Source: Amycolatopsis sp. CA-230715
Lineage (GTDB): Bacteria; Actinomycetota; Actinomycetes; Mycobacteriales; Pseudonocardiaceae
Assembly: GCF_018736145.1 (NCBI RefSeq)
Contig: NZ_CP059997.1
Coordinates: 9,175,501 to 9,239,500, forward strand
Direction: 5' to 3'
DNA: 64,000 nt
A model generated the notes under the pieces. The model did no database searches. It was not told where the DNA came from and saw only the letters and a list, made by a program, of their open reading frames with translations. Positions 25,776 through 33,979 of this stretch are shown piece by piece (the first letter of the stretch is position 1; the number at the start of each line of letters is the position of its first letter). The position numbers and the translations under genes are program-made.

Positions 25776-26573
25776 ATGGTGCGCACGGTGAGCGCGAGCG
25801 AGGTCGCACCCACGACCTACGCGTGGGAGGTCAAGGCCGAGGGGCTCGTCGTGAAGGCGGGACGGCGGCGGGCGGTGAACGGGCTCGATCTGTCGTTGGG
25901 GGTCGGCGTGCACGGCCTGCTCGGTCCCAACGGCGCGGGGAAGACCACGTTCATCAGGGCACTGGCCACGATCGTGCGCCCGTCGGGCGGGGCGCTGGAG
26001 CTGTTCGGGCAGGACGTGCGGCGGTCGCGGGACCTGCGCGAGGTTCGCCGCCGGATCGGGTACCTGCCGCAGCAGTTCGGCTACTACCGGCGGTTCACCG
26101 TCCGCGAGTTCGTGGAGTACTTGGCCTGGCTGAAGGAAATGCCGAAGCAGGACGTGCCGGGTGCGGTGCAGCGGGCGATCGAGCGAGTCGGGCTCGCCGA
26201 CCGGGCGGACGACAAGATGAAGACGCTCTCCGGTGGCATGGTCCGTCGTGCCGGTATCGCGCAGGCGATCGTGAACGACCCGGCCGTGCTGTTGCTCGAC
26301 GAGCCGACCGCGGGGCTGGATCCGGCGCAGCGCATGCAGTTCCGCGAGCTGCTGCACGACCTGCGCGCGGACACCTGTGTCGTGGTGTCGACGCATCTCG
26401 TCGAGGACGTCGCGGCGGCCTGCACGGATGTCGCGTTGATCGACGAGGGTGAACTGGTTTTCCAGGGCTCGGCGGCGGATCTCGCCGCGGCGGGCACCGG
26501 GTCCGACGCCGGGGACAGCGACACCGAACGGGGCTACTCCGCGCTGCTGGCCGAGCATCGGAGGTCAGCGTGA
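25776..26573 (+). CDS. ABC transporter ATP-binding protein
   Basis: About 265 aa. Walker A GPNGAGKTT near 43, signature LSGGMVRRAG near 152, Walker B VLLLDEPTAGLD near 172 and the switch His in STHLVED are all present. It is of the DRI/CcmA exporter type that works with ABC-2 membrane proteins. ATG 25776 follows a strong GGAAGGAAG; ATG 25755, which overlaps the previous stop, is an alternative. The two membrane proteins encoded next are the probable partners. Placement in a sigma/anti-sigma operon suggests an exporter induced under stress. Confidence 0.92.
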   Translation: MVRTVSASEVAPTTYAWEVKAEGLVVKAGRRRAVNGLDLSLGVGVHGLLGPNGAGKTTFIRALATIVRPSGGALELFGQDVRRSRDLREVRRRIGYLPQQFGYYRRFTVREFVEYLAWLKEMPKQDVPGAVQRAIERVGLADRADDKMKTLSGGMVRRAGIAQAIVNDPAVLLLDEPTAGLDPAQRMQFRELLHDLRADTCVVVSTHLVEDVAAACTDVALIDEGELVFQGSAADLAAAGTGSDAGDSDTERGYSALLAEHRRSA

Positions 26574-27970
26574 AACGGATCCTCGGTATCGAACTGCGGC
26601 GTTCGTCGGCGCTGCCGGTCGGTCTGCTGTTCGTGGTCGCGTCGCTGGCGATCCTGTACCTGCTGACCGGGCCGTGGCAGAACGGCCACGCCCAGTGGAC
26701 GACCGAGTGGACGGCTTCGGCGATGTGGCAGCGAAATCTGCTGATGTTCTCGTGGCCGTTCGTGCTCGGCGCGGGCGCGGTTCAGGGCTTGCGCGATCAT
26801 CGGTCCGGGGTCGGCGAGCTGATGGCGTCGGTGCCGAAACCGCGGTGGCACCGGATCGCCGTGCTCTCCGCCGCGGTCGGGATCGGCCTCGGCTCGGGGG
26901 CGCTCGTGACGTTCCTGGTCGGTGCGGTGCAAGTGCTGTTCCACGGCGCGTACTTCTCGTTCGGCTGGCTGCCGATCCTCCTGGTCGGTCTGCTCGCGCT
27001 GGTGGCGAGCTTCTGGGCGGGCATGGCGGTCGCGTCGCTGGCGCCGTACCTGCTGACCCCGCCGCTGATGACGGCCGTCGGGTTCGCCGCGGTGATCCTG
27101 CTGCTGAGCACGCCGGGCAGCGGGACGGTGGCCGACGGGGCGGTGCCGTACCGGGTCGGCCTGCTCTCGCCCGCCATGAACGGGCCGAGCGACGGGTTCA
27201 CCACCGTCGCGGCTTCGGTCGATGTCGGGCAAGCGGTGTGGTTCGCCGGGCTCGGGGCGACCGCGTTCGCGCTGCTGGCCGCCCGATCGGTGCGGGGGCG
27301 CCTGGTCGCGGTGCTTCCCGTGCTCGTGGGCGTGGCCGTCGCGTTGCCGATCCTGCCCGCCGACAAGGCGACGGCCTACCCGGTCGACGCCGACGCGGCC
27401 GCACCGGTCTGCACGGAGGGGCCGCAGAAGGTGTGCGTCACCAAGGTGAACGAGTCACTGCTGTCCACTGTGGCCGGTCCTGGCCGCGCCGCGCTGGCGT
27501 TGCTCGCGAAACTGCCGGACGCACCGACGAGCGTTCAGCAGACAACGGTGCACCAGCCGTACAACGGCGGTGTGCGCTACGACCCTGCGACGGTTCCCTT
27601 CGACACCAACAACTACGTCTGGGGGCCGGTCAACGGGGTCATGCCGCCGACGGCGGACGATCTGAAGACCGCGTTCCTCGCGGGCGCGGGGACGAGGACC
27701 TGCCTCGGTTCCCGCGACGAGTCGGACCAGCGGTTCGTCCGCGAGCGCGCGGCACGCACGGTCGCGGCGGCGTGGCTGGCGGGTCAGTACCGCCCGTTGC
27801 CGGGTTCGTACCGGCGAGCCGACGTGGACAAGGTCGCCCTGCCCGCGTGGGACGCGCTTCGCGCACTGCCGGAACCGGAACAGCTCCGCCGGGTCGCGGC
27901 GCTGCGCTCGGCCGCCTTGCGGTGCGACGGCGACCTGCTCGACGTGCTCGCCTCCGGTGGCGGGCAATGA
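26570..27970 (+). CDS. Large ABC-2-like membrane protein with extracytoplasmic C-terminal domain
   Basis: 466 aa. The first 275 residues hold about six membrane helices in an ABC-2-like layout. The remaining 190 residues are hydrophilic and probably outside the cell. They contain four cysteines (VCTEGPQKVCV, TRTCLG, LRCDGD) that could form disulfides. GTG 26570 overlaps the ATPase stop (GTGA). I do not recognise a named family for the external domain; such proteins are usually annotated only as hypothetical. It probably forms the exporter with the ATPase and the next membrane protein. Confidence 0.8.
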   Translation: MKRILGIELRRSSALPVGLLFVVASLAILYLLTGPWQNGHAQWTTEWTASAMWQRNLLMFSWPFVLGAGAVQGLRDHRSGVGELMASVPKPRWHRIAVLSAAVGIGLGSGALVTFLVGAVQVLFHGAYFSFGWLPILLVGLLALVASFWAGMAVASLAPYLLTPPLMTAVGFAAVILLLSTPGSGTVADGAVPYRVGLLSPAMNGPSDGFTTVAASVDVGQAVWFAGLGATAFALLAARSVRGRLVAVLPVLVGVAVALPILPADKATAYPVDADAAAPVCTEGPQKVCVTKVNESLLSTVAGPGRAALALLAKLPDAPTSVQQTTVHQPYNGGVRYDPATVPFDTNNYVWGPVNGVMPPTADDLKTAFLAGAGTRTCLGSRDESDQRFVRERAARTVAAAWLAGQYRPLPGSYRRADVDKVALPAWDALRALPEPEQLRRVAALRSAALRCDGDLLDVLASGGGQ

Positions 27971-28545
27971 GATTCGTGGTGCTTTACGCGCGTTCGAGGG
28001 GAATCCCGGCCGCGTTGGCCGCGATGGTCGTCTCGGTGGCCGCGTTGCTGGCGCTGGCGCGCGTCAGCGACTCGACGCTCTACTTCGGACTGATCGCGAT
28101 GGCGATCGCGACGGGGGCGTGGGGGTCGGGGCTCGCGGGCGACGATCCGGAGCTGGACCGCACGGCGTCGATCAGGTGGCCGGTGCGCCGGGCCGCGCAC
28201 CTGCTGCTGGCCACGGCCGCGGCAGCGGGGGCCGTGCTCGCACTCTGGTCCACAGTGGACCCGCCGCTGCTGCCTGCTGGCGTGGTGTGGCGGGACGTGG
28301 CCGGGCTCTCCGGGCTGACCGCGCTCGGCGCGACGGTGCTCGGCGGCAGGCTGGCGTGGGCCCCGCCACTGGGCTGGGCCGCGATCCTGTTGCTGGTGCC
28401 GCCCGATCCGACCGGCGCCTTGCCGGTGGTCACCTGGCTCGCGCAGCCCGCGGGCTCCACTGCCGCGATGATCACGGCGGTGGTGCTCGGAGTGGCCGGT
28501 CTCGTTTGCTACGCGGGCTTCGGTCCCCGTCCGGCGCGGTGGTAG
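27967..28545 (+). CDS. Integral membrane protein, exporter operon partner
   Basis: 192 aa, with about six hydrophobic segments and very little soluble sequence. A short conserved-looking cytoplasmic part reads DDPELDRTASIRWPVRRAAH. ATG 27967 overlaps the stop of the preceding gene (ATGA), so it is the last member of the coupled sigma, anti-sigma, ATPase and membrane protein set. Its 3' end overlaps the convergent MHS transporter gene by 37 bp. Family not recognised. Confidence 0.75.
   Translation: MRFVVLYARSRGIPAALAAMVVSVAALLALARVSDSTLYFGLIAMAIATGAWGSGLAGDDPELDRTASIRWPVRRAAHLLLATAAAAGAVLALWSTVDPPLLPAGVVWRDVAGLSGLTALGATVLGGRLAWAPPLGWAAILLLVPPDPTGALPVVTWLAQPAGSTAAMITAVVLGVAGLVCYAGFGPRPARW
28249..28260. 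repeat. Dispersed 12-mer TCCACAGTGGAC, coding copy
   Basis: Lies in the last gene of the exporter operon, read Ser-Thr-Val-Asp with the AT-ending codon ACA. Confidence 0.7.
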
Positions 28546-29876
28546 GTGACGTCGTCGTCGATGTCGGCGCGTGAGCGGTCCTTCAGCAGGAGGCCGCAGA
28601 TCACCGTGATCACCGCCGACACCACGATGTAGCCCGCGATCGCGTACGGCGTGCCGGTGGTGTGCAGGAGCCAGGTCGCCAGCAGCGGCGCGGGCCCGCC
28701 GGCGAACACGGACGCGAGCTGGTAGCCGATCCCGGCACCGCCGTAGCGCAGCCGGGTCGGGAAGCTCTCGCCGATGAGCGCCGCCTGGGGCCCGTACTGC
28801 ATGGCGTGCGGGATCATCGCGATCACGATGGCGAAGAAGATGAGCGTCGGCGCGCCGTTCTGGAGTATCGCGAAGTAGGGGAAACCGATGAGGCCGGTGA
28901 GCACCGCGCCGCTGAGGTAGACCCGTTTGCGGCCGATCCGGTCGGACAGCTGCGAGAACCACAGGATCGTGCCGAGTTCGAGCGCGGCCGCGACGAGCAC
29001 GGCGTTCAGCACGAACGTCTTGCCGATGTGGCGTTGTTCGACGACGTAGACCAGGACGTAACTGGTGAACAGGTAGAACGGCATCTGCTCGCTGAACCGC
29101 AGGCCCGCCGAGAGCAGGATCTCGCGCCAGTGGTGCTTGACGACTTCGACGACGGGGCTGGCCGAGGTCCGCTTCTCGGCGACGACCTTGGCGAACATCG
29201 GGGTTTCCAGGATCCGCAGCCGGATGACGAGTCCGACCGCGACCAGGATCAGGCTCGCCAGGAACGGCAGTCGCCAGCCCCACGAGTTGAACGCTGCGGG
29301 GGAGAGGAGCGCCGACAGCAGCGTCATTCCGCCGGTGCCGAGCACGAGGCCGACCGGGACGCCGATCTGGGCGAAGCTCGCGAGCAGTCCGCGTTTGCGC
29401 TGATCACCCCATTCCATCGCGAGCAGCACCGAACCGCTCCACTCGCCGCCGATCGCGATGCCCTGGATGAGCCGCAGTGCCACCAGGATGAGGGGCGCGG
29501 CCGGGCCGATGGTCGCGGTGCCCGGCAGCACGCCGACGAGTCCCGAGGCGATGCCCATCGCGAGCAGCGTGACGATGAGCGTGGCCTTGCGGCCGATGCG
29601 GTCGCCCCAGTAGCCGAAGATGGCGGCGCCGATCGGGCGCGCGGCGAACCCCACGGCGTAGGTCGCGAACGACTGGATCGCACCGGCGTAGCTGCTCGAC
29701 GCGGGGAAGAACAGCTGCGGGAAGATCAACGCGGCCGCGGTGTTGTAGAGGAAGAAGTCGTACCACTCGATGGTGGTGCCGATCGCGCTGGCCACCGCCG
29801 CGCGCCGGACTTGTGCCGATCGTTGGGTTTCCTTCGCCTTGAGGGCCTTGTCCGCTTCGTCGTTCCCGAGCACCAT
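28509..29876 (-). CDS. MFS transporter, metabolite:H+ symporter (MHS) family
   Basis: 455 aa, twelve predicted membrane helices. The signature segments are typical of the MHS family (ProP, ShiA, KgtP): AAVASAIGTTIEWYDFFLYNTAAAL near 27, GYWGDRIGRKATL near 88 and GGEWSGSVLLAMEW near 145. Members import organic acids, osmolytes or aromatic acids with protons. The gene is divergent from a TetR regulator across a 122-bp gap carrying an inverted repeat. Its 3' end overlaps the convergent membrane gene. Substrate unknown. Confidence 0.92.
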   Translation of the reverse strand: MVLGNDEADKALKAKETQRSAQVRRAAVASAIGTTIEWYDFFLYNTAAALIFPQLFFPASSSYAGAIQSFATYAVGFAARPIGAAIFGYWGDRIGRKATLIVTLLAMGIASGLVGVLPGTATIGPAAPLILVALRLIQGIAIGGEWSGSVLLAMEWGDQRKRGLLASFAQIGVPVGLVLGTGGMTLLSALLSPAAFNSWGWRLPFLASLILVAVGLVIRLRILETPMFAKVVAEKRTSASPVVEVVKHHWREILLSAGLRFSEQMPFYLFTSYVLVYVVEQRHIGKTFVLNAVLVAAALELGTILWFSQLSDRIGRKRVYLSGAVLTGLIGFPYFAILQNGAPTLIFFAIVIAMIPHAMQYGPQAALIGESFPTRLRYGGAGIGYQLASVFAGGPAPLLATWLLHTTGTPYAIAGYIVVSAVITVICGLLLKDRSRADIDDDVTYHRAGRGPKPA

Positions 29877-29928
29877 CGCTACTACCTCCTGTGACCGCCG
29901 TCACCCGATAGGGCAAGATCTCATGCCT

Positions 29929-29945
29929 GCTGGCCGATTGCCAGC
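29929..29945. promoter_or_regulatory. Inverted repeat between MHS transporter and TetR genes
   Basis: GCTGGC and GCCAGC form a perfect inverted repeat around CGATT in the divergent gap. It is a candidate operator for the adjacent TetR protein. Confidence 0.45.
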
Positions 29946-29998
29946 TTGGTGATCACTACCCACCCGAACGCCGAGGCCGGTGATTACCATCGGCACCC

Positions 29999-30598
29999 GT
30001 GACCGAACCCAAACCGCTGCGTGCCGACGCGCGACGCAACCGCGAGCGCGTCCTTTCCGCCGCGGCGGAAGTGTTCTCCGAGCACGGGACCGGCGCGTCG
30101 ACCGAGCAGGTCGCCAAGGCGGCGGGGGTCGGCGTCGGCACCGTGTTCCGGCACTTCCCGACCAAGGAAGCGCTGCTGGAATCGGTGCTGCGCCAACTGG
30201 TGCGGGAGTTCGCCGACGAGGCCGCGTCGCTCGCCGACGCCGAGAATCCCGGCGCCGCCTTCTACGAGCTGTTGCGGCGCTGGATCACCATGGCGGCCAA
30301 GAAGAACGCCTACTCCGACGCGCTCGCCGCCGCGGGTGCGCCCGCGCCCCGACCTGAGCTGAAAACGGGCCTCGGCGTACGCGGTGGGCTGCGAACGCTG
30401 CTCGAACGCGCCCAGTCCGCGGGCGCGGTCCGCGCCGACATCGGGCTCGGCGAACTACTCCCGGTGATCGTCGGCGCGTCGCGCGCGGTGGACCAGGTCC
30501 CCGAGGGCGCGCTGCGCGAGCGGGTCGTGGAGGTGCTGCTCGACGGGCTCAGGCCTGGCCGTCGAGCACCGGAAGGAGCTCCGGCCGCTTCGGCGTGA
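29999..30598 (+). CDS. TetR family transcriptional regulator
   Basis: 199 aa. The helix-turn-helix is VAKAAGVGVGTVFRHFPTKEALLE (about 38-62), with the RHFPTKEAL pattern of the common actinobacterial TetR group whose C-terminal domain is SbtR-like. GTG 29999 opens MTEPKPLRADARRNRERVL, a typical start. It is divergent from the MHS transporter gene and probably represses it. The last 50 bp overlap the convergent SGNH hydrolase gene. Confidence 0.9.
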   Translation: MTEPKPLRADARRNRERVLSAAAEVFSEHGTGASTEQVAKAAGVGVGTVFRHFPTKEALLESVLRQLVREFADEAASLADAENPGAAFYELLRRWITMAAKKNAYSDALAAAGAPAPRPELKTGLGVRGGLRTLLERAQSAGAVRADIGLGELLPVIVGASRAVDQVPEGALRERVVEVLLDGLRPGRRAPEGAPAASA

Positions 30599-31319
30599 CC
30601 GTGTCGCCAGACGATTCTCCCCGGACCCTGCGCTTGATCCACGGCAGCGCGTGCTCGCGCACCCACCTCAGGTCCTCCGAACGCCGCGAGCGCGGGTCGA
30701 CGACCGGCGCCGGGGCGAGTGCGATCGGTGGGAGCGAATGCGGGACGCCGAGTACCCGGAGCACCTCGATGGCCACCTCGGTGTGCCCGGCGGAGTTGAG
30801 GTGCAGCCGGTCGGCCGACCACATCCGGCGGTCGCGCAGCTGCCGCATCGGCCACATGTCCACGAGCAGCGCGCCCCGTCGTGCCGCGATACCGCGCACG
30901 AGCTCGTTGTAGATCGCGGTGCGGCCGCGCATCTTGCGGAAGAGCGGATCTTCGACGCCGTCGACGCCGGTGAACAGGACCACCGTCGCGCCGGTGGAAC
31001 GCAGCGTCGCGACGGCGTCGTCGTACCGTTCGAGCAGCGCGTCGATATCGACCTTCGGGCGCATGAGGTCGTTGCCGCCCGCGTAGAGCGTCACGAGATC
31101 GGGCGTCATGGCGAGGGCCGGTTCGAGCTGCTCGTCGAGGACCTGGCCGAGCAGCCTGCCCCGGATCGCGAGATTGGCGTAGCGGAAGTCCGGGACGTCG
31201 GCCGCGAGCTGTGCGGCCACCCGGTCCGCCCAGCCCCGGACACCGTTGGCGGCGCGCGGATCGTCGTCCCCGACGCCCTCGGTGAACGAGTCTCCCAATG
31301 CCACTAAGCGCTTGCTCAT
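30549..31319 (-). CDS. SGNH/GDSL-type hydrolase
   Basis: 256 aa. The SGNH blocks are clear: block I VALGDSFTEGVGD (Ser12), block II Gly in AIRGRLLGQ, block III YAGGNDLM (Asn) and block V SADRLHLNSAGH (Asp and His). Members are esterases or lipases acting on acyl esters of lipids or glycans. There is no signal peptide. ATG 31319 is well placed; the open frame upstream is not conserved. The long inverted repeat at 31344-31384 lies just upstream. Confidence 0.9.
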   Translation of the reverse strand: MSKRLVALGDSFTEGVGDDDPRAANGVRGWADRVAAQLAADVPDFRYANLAIRGRLLGQVLDEQLEPALAMTPDLVTLYAGGNDLMRPKVDIDALLERYDDAVATLRSTGATVVLFTGVDGVEDPLFRKMRGRTAIYNELVRGIAARRGALLVDMWPMRQLRDRRMWSADRLHLNSAGHTEVAIEVLRVLGVPHSLPPIALAPAPVVDPRSRRSEDLRWVREHALPWIKRRVRGESSGDTVTPKRPELLPVLDGQA

Positions 31320-31343
31320 GTCTGCCACTCTATGCCGCGACCT

Positions 31344-31384
31344 TCTGCCCGGTTTCACCACCGCCAGTGGTGAAACCGGGCAGA
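31344..31384. promoter_or_regulatory. Perfect 18-bp inverted repeat between divergent genes
   Basis: Bases 31344-31361 and 31367-31384 are exact reverse complements around the 5-nt loop CGCCA; the right arm starts GTGGTGAAACC. It ends 8 bp before the ATG of the 118-residue gene and starts 25 bp upstream of the SGNH start. It could be an operator or an RNA hairpin in the leader. Confidence 0.75.
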
Positions 31385-31392
31385 CTCCAAGG

Positions 31393-31749
31393 ATGAAGGA
31401 TCTGCTCGAGATGAGTGAGCGCGAGTACTTCGCCCAGTTCGCGAAGCGCGTCGGCATGTTCGTGGGGAGAACGTCCTTCCGCGCCGCGACCGATTTCATG
31501 ATGGGGTACGACCAAGCCGCGCGCCGGTACGGCGAACCGGGTTTGACCGGGTGGCGCGAGTGGCTGATGGCGAACTACGAGGTCGGCGCCAACCTCGTCT
31601 GGGCGGGCCAGGTCATGCAGATCGCCAAGCCGGGCTGGCAGGGCGAGCAAGACTTCACGTACGAGGAGGAAGAACGTCTTCTGAAGGTGCTCTTCGAGTT
31701 GCTCGACGAGTTCCTCGCCGAGCGGGAAAGGCTTGCCGCGCAACCTTGA
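31393..31749 (+). CDS. Small soluble protein of unknown function
   Basis: 118 aa, rich in aromatic and acidic residues (YFAQFAKRVGMFVGRTSF, GWREWLMANYEVGANLVWAG, DFTYEEEERLLKVLFELLDEF). Predicted mainly helical with no membrane segment or metal motif. I do not recognise the family. The start ATG 31393 sits 8 bp after a perfect 18-bp inverted repeat, which may control it. The reading frame continues open upstream to 31246 inside the divergent gene, but that part has the character of an antisense frame. Confidence 0.65.
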   Translation: MKDLLEMSEREYFAQFAKRVGMFVGRTSFRAATDFMMGYDQAARRYGEPGLTGWREWLMANYEVGANLVWAGQVMQIAKPGWQGEQDFTYEEEERLLKVLFELLDEFLAERERLAAQP

Positions 31750-31764
31750 CGCGGCGCCGGAACG

Positions 31765-32286
31765 CTACCCGGCCGCGGCGGCCCGTACGCGATGTTCGGC
31801 GACGTGCACCCTGGTGGCGCAGCGCGTGGAGCAGAATCGGCGCCTGCCGTTGCGCGAGGTGTCCACGAACACGGTCGCGCAGCCCTCGCGAGCGCAGCGG
31901 CCGAACCGGTCGGGGTCCTCGCACACCAGGTGCGCCAGTCCGCCCGCGGTGTAGGCGCGGATGCGGCGCAGCACGCCCTCGTCCTCGCGGGCGTAGTGCA
32001 GATGGGCGCGGAGGCCGTCGTGGCGGGAGACGAACGGGCGGCACGCGGAGTCGGCGAGCAGCTCGTTGACGAGGTCCACGGCGAGTTCCGATGAAGAGGC
32101 TTCGAACACCGCGCGCAGCCGTTTGGCCCAGGCGAACACTTCGCCCGCCTCGGCAGGGGAGATCGTGCCCATGGTCGCCCCGTGCTCGCGCAGGACGGCC
32201 GAAAGCTCGGCGGCCGTGCCGGGGCCGGCGTTGACCAGCGCGGCGGCGATCTGGGCCGCCGCGCCGCCGTAAGGGTTGAAGTGCAC
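31765..32286 (-). CDS. CGNR zinc-finger (ABATE domain) regulator
   Basis: 173 aa from GTG 32286 (VHFNPYGGAAAQIAAALVNA, the conserved start). The C-terminal 45 residues hold the CGNR zinc finger, C-x4-C-x(13)-C-x3-C type: RCAREGCATVFVDTSRNGRRRFCSTRCATR. In this family an N-terminal ABATE domain senses a signal and the finger binds DNA or RNA; most are putative transcription regulators. The start is 26 bp from that of a divergent small zinc-ribbon protein. Confidence 0.88.
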   Translation of the reverse strand: MHFNPYGGAAAQIAAALVNAGPGTAAELSAVLREHGATMGTISPAEAGEVFAWAKRLRAVFEASSSELAVDLVNELLADSACRPFVSRHDGLRAHLHYAREDEGVLRRIRAYTAGGLAHLVCEDPDRFGRCAREGCATVFVDTSRNGRRRFCSTRCATRVHVAEHRVRAAAAG

Positions 32287-32311
32287 TGAACTATTACAGC
32301 ACGCTTCGACC

Positions 32312-32557
32312 ATGACCACGAACACCACCTGCCCGCGCTGCGGCTGGCCCGCGGGCGAACGCCTCGACACCGGTTCGACCCACCCCGTCTCCGACGGCAG
32401 GGTCAGCTACCGGCAATGCCTGTGCGGCAGTTGGCTGATCCTCGTCGACGGCGGTCTGATCGCGGTGACCGTGCCGCCGCGCGCGCCGAGCCGTACCGTG
32501 CCCGCACCCACCTCGCTGACCACGCGGCTCCGGCGTTCCCTGCGACGCCTGGTGTGA
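32312..32557 (+). CDS. Small zinc-ribbon protein
   Basis: 81 aa. The N-terminal half has a CPRCG (residues 7-11) and a later CLCG (about 38-41), which should bind one zinc. The C-terminal half is basic and proline-containing, ending in TRLRRSLRRLV. No family is recognised. It is divergent from the CGNR regulator with only a short AT-containing gap, so the two promoters must overlap and the CGNR protein may regulate it. Confidence 0.6.
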   Translation: MTTNTTCPRCGWPAGERLDTGSTHPVSDGRVSYRQCLCGSWLILVDGGLIAVTVPPRAPSRTVPAPTSLTTRLRRSLRRLV

Positions 32558-32570
32558 AGAACTCCGCCCG

Positions 32571-33698
32571 TCACAGGCGATGGCCGAAGAACGCGATGAT
32601 GTACTTCGACGCGAGTCGGCGTTGCCGCTCTTCGGTCAGTTGGCGGTCGGTGTCCTTGTCGGCGCCGATGCCGTGGCATCGCCCGGTGGGCGTTCCCGGC
32701 TCGCGCAGGGCATCGTCCTCGGCCATGACCTGGCCGCCGCCGAGTGACCACTGGGTGTTGTAGAAGTTGTGGTTGGCTCCGTGCAAGGAAATCGCCTCGA
32801 GCGGGCCGGGGTTCTTGCCACGGGCGTCCTTGACATAGCCGGTGCCCACGGTGCCGACCGCCCCGTCGCAGCTTCCCGTCAGCACCGTGAACGGGATCGT
32901 GGTGACCAGGTCGTCGCCGATGTCCTCTTCGGGGTAGTGGAAGTACACCGGTGCCAGCGCGAACACCGCCCTGATCCGCACGCCCGCCGGCCATTCGGCC
33001 CGGTGCTTGTCGGAGGCCTGCCACATCACGGCCTTCCCGCCGCGGGAGTGCCCCATCGTGCCGACGTCGGTCATGTCCACCCTGCCGCGGAAGTCGATCG
33101 GGTCGGGGCGCCCGGTCGCCGGGTCGACGAGCTTGCCCGCGAGGTCCCCGGTGCCGGTTGCCGACAGGTCCCGCCACATCGCGAGGTGCTTGTTGATCAG
33201 GCGCGCTCGGGCTCCGTACGCATCGAGACCCGTCCCCGCCGCGTTGATTCCGTTGGCGCGCAAGGAAACCACGACGAAACCCGCGCGCGCCAGCTGGTCT
33301 CCGAGGTAGTCGTACCCCCGCTCGCTGGGTAGCGGCGGAACTCCGGGGCGACACGGCCAGCCGCCGAGCGCCTCCCTCGCCTGACGAGCCGCCGTTTCGT
33401 CGTGGCGCTGCTCGGCGGCGCGCAGGTCCGCCTCGGCCCGGCGGTCCGCGCAGGTCCACCAGGATCCGTGGAGTTGCACGATCAACGGCCGGGGAGTGCT
33501 GCCCAACCGGGCCGGGTAGTGCACGACGGCGGCGAGTTCGATGGGCCCCGGAACGGCCGGGTCCTGGAACGCGCCGTCCCCGAGGTCGTACGCGGCTACC
33601 TTGACGGGACCGCGGCCGGTACTGGCCTGTGCCGCGGCCGGAAACGCGAGCGCGGTGGCGAGCACGGCCACCGCCATCGTGATCTTCTGGACTTTCAC
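32571..33698 (-). CDS. Secreted alpha/beta hydrolase
   Basis: About 375 aa. A signal peptide (KITMAVAVLATALAFPAAAQAS) precedes an alpha/beta hydrolase with oxyanion region VQLHGSWW near 80, nucleophile Ser in GTMGHSRGGKAV near 215 and His in SLHGANHNFYN near 305. At least six cysteines suggest disulfides. It resembles extracellular polyester or lipid hydrolases annotated only as alpha/beta hydrolase. GTG 33698 is preferred as the start; ATG 33677 would shorten the n-region. The gene is divergent from the rox leader region. Confidence 0.8.
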   Translation of the reverse strand: MKVQKITMAVAVLATALAFPAAAQASTGRGPVKVAAYDLGDGAFQDPAVPGPIELAAVVHYPARLGSTPRPLIVQLHGSWWTCADRRAEADLRAAEQRHDETAARQAREALGGWPCRPGVPPLPSERGYDYLGDQLARAGFVVVSLRANGINAAGTGLDAYGARARLINKHLAMWRDLSATGTGDLAGKLVDPATGRPDPIDFRGRVDMTDVGTMGHSRGGKAVMWQASDKHRAEWPAGVRIRAVFALAPVYFHYPEEDIGDDLVTTIPFTVLTGSCDGAVGTVGTGYVKDARGKNPGPLEAISLHGANHNFYNTQWSLGGGQVMAEDDALREPGTPTGRCHGIGADKDTDRQLTEERQRRLASKYIIAFFGHRL

Positions 33699-33819
33699 AC
33701 CGGGTACTACGTCGGTGCGCGCGTCGGGGTTGCGCGCACGCGCGCCTTGAGCCGTTCGGACCCGATTCGCGGGTCGAGCGCACTCCAGCACAGGTCGTGC
33801 TCACGCGGCGGGAAAAGGA

Positions 33820-33850
33820 TTGGACGGGGTGCCGCCCGTGCCGGTATCTT
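33820..33850 (+). promoter_or_regulatory. Candidate promoter of the rox leader
   Basis: TTGGAC (33820-33825) and TATCTT (33845-33850) are 19 bp apart and 38 bp upstream of the leader ORF. No 19-bp rifamycin-associated element was found by eye. Confidence 0.4.
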
Positions 33851-33887
33851 GCAGCGGACCGTGACACCGCCCGAGGAGGTGAGACCC

Positions 33888-33947
33888 ATGAACGCTGCAT
33901 CGAAATGGGTGCTCCCCCTGCCCGTCACGGTCGGGCGACTGACGTAG
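33888..33947 (+). CDS. 19-residue leader peptide upstream of rox
   Basis: A short ORF encoding MNAASKWVLPLPVTVGRLT. It has the best ribosome site in this region (GAGGAGGTG, 7 bp before the ATG) and ends 44 bp before the rox start. It is too short and unlike known proteins to have an enzymatic function. Three alternative hairpins overlap its 3' half and the following spacer, the usual layout of ribosome-mediated attenuation as known for whiB7 and many antibiotic resistance genes. That it is translated is an inference from the ribosome site. Confidence 0.6.
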   Translation: MNAASKWVLPLPVTVGRLT

Positions 33948-33979
33948 GTGTCGCCGGGAGCGCCGCCAAGGCACTCCCG
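33920..33979 (+). promoter_or_regulatory. Attenuator-like set of alternative hairpins before rox
   Basis: Stem 1:2 GCCCG (33920-33924) with CGGGC (33932-33936). Stem 2:3 GGCGAC (33934-33939) with GTCGCC (33950-33955). Stem 3:4 CGGGAG-x-GCC (33955-33964) with GGC-x-CTCCCG (33970-33979). Stem 2:3 excludes both others. Stem 3:4 abuts the rox ribosome site GAAAGG (33979-33984). Confidence 0.5.
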
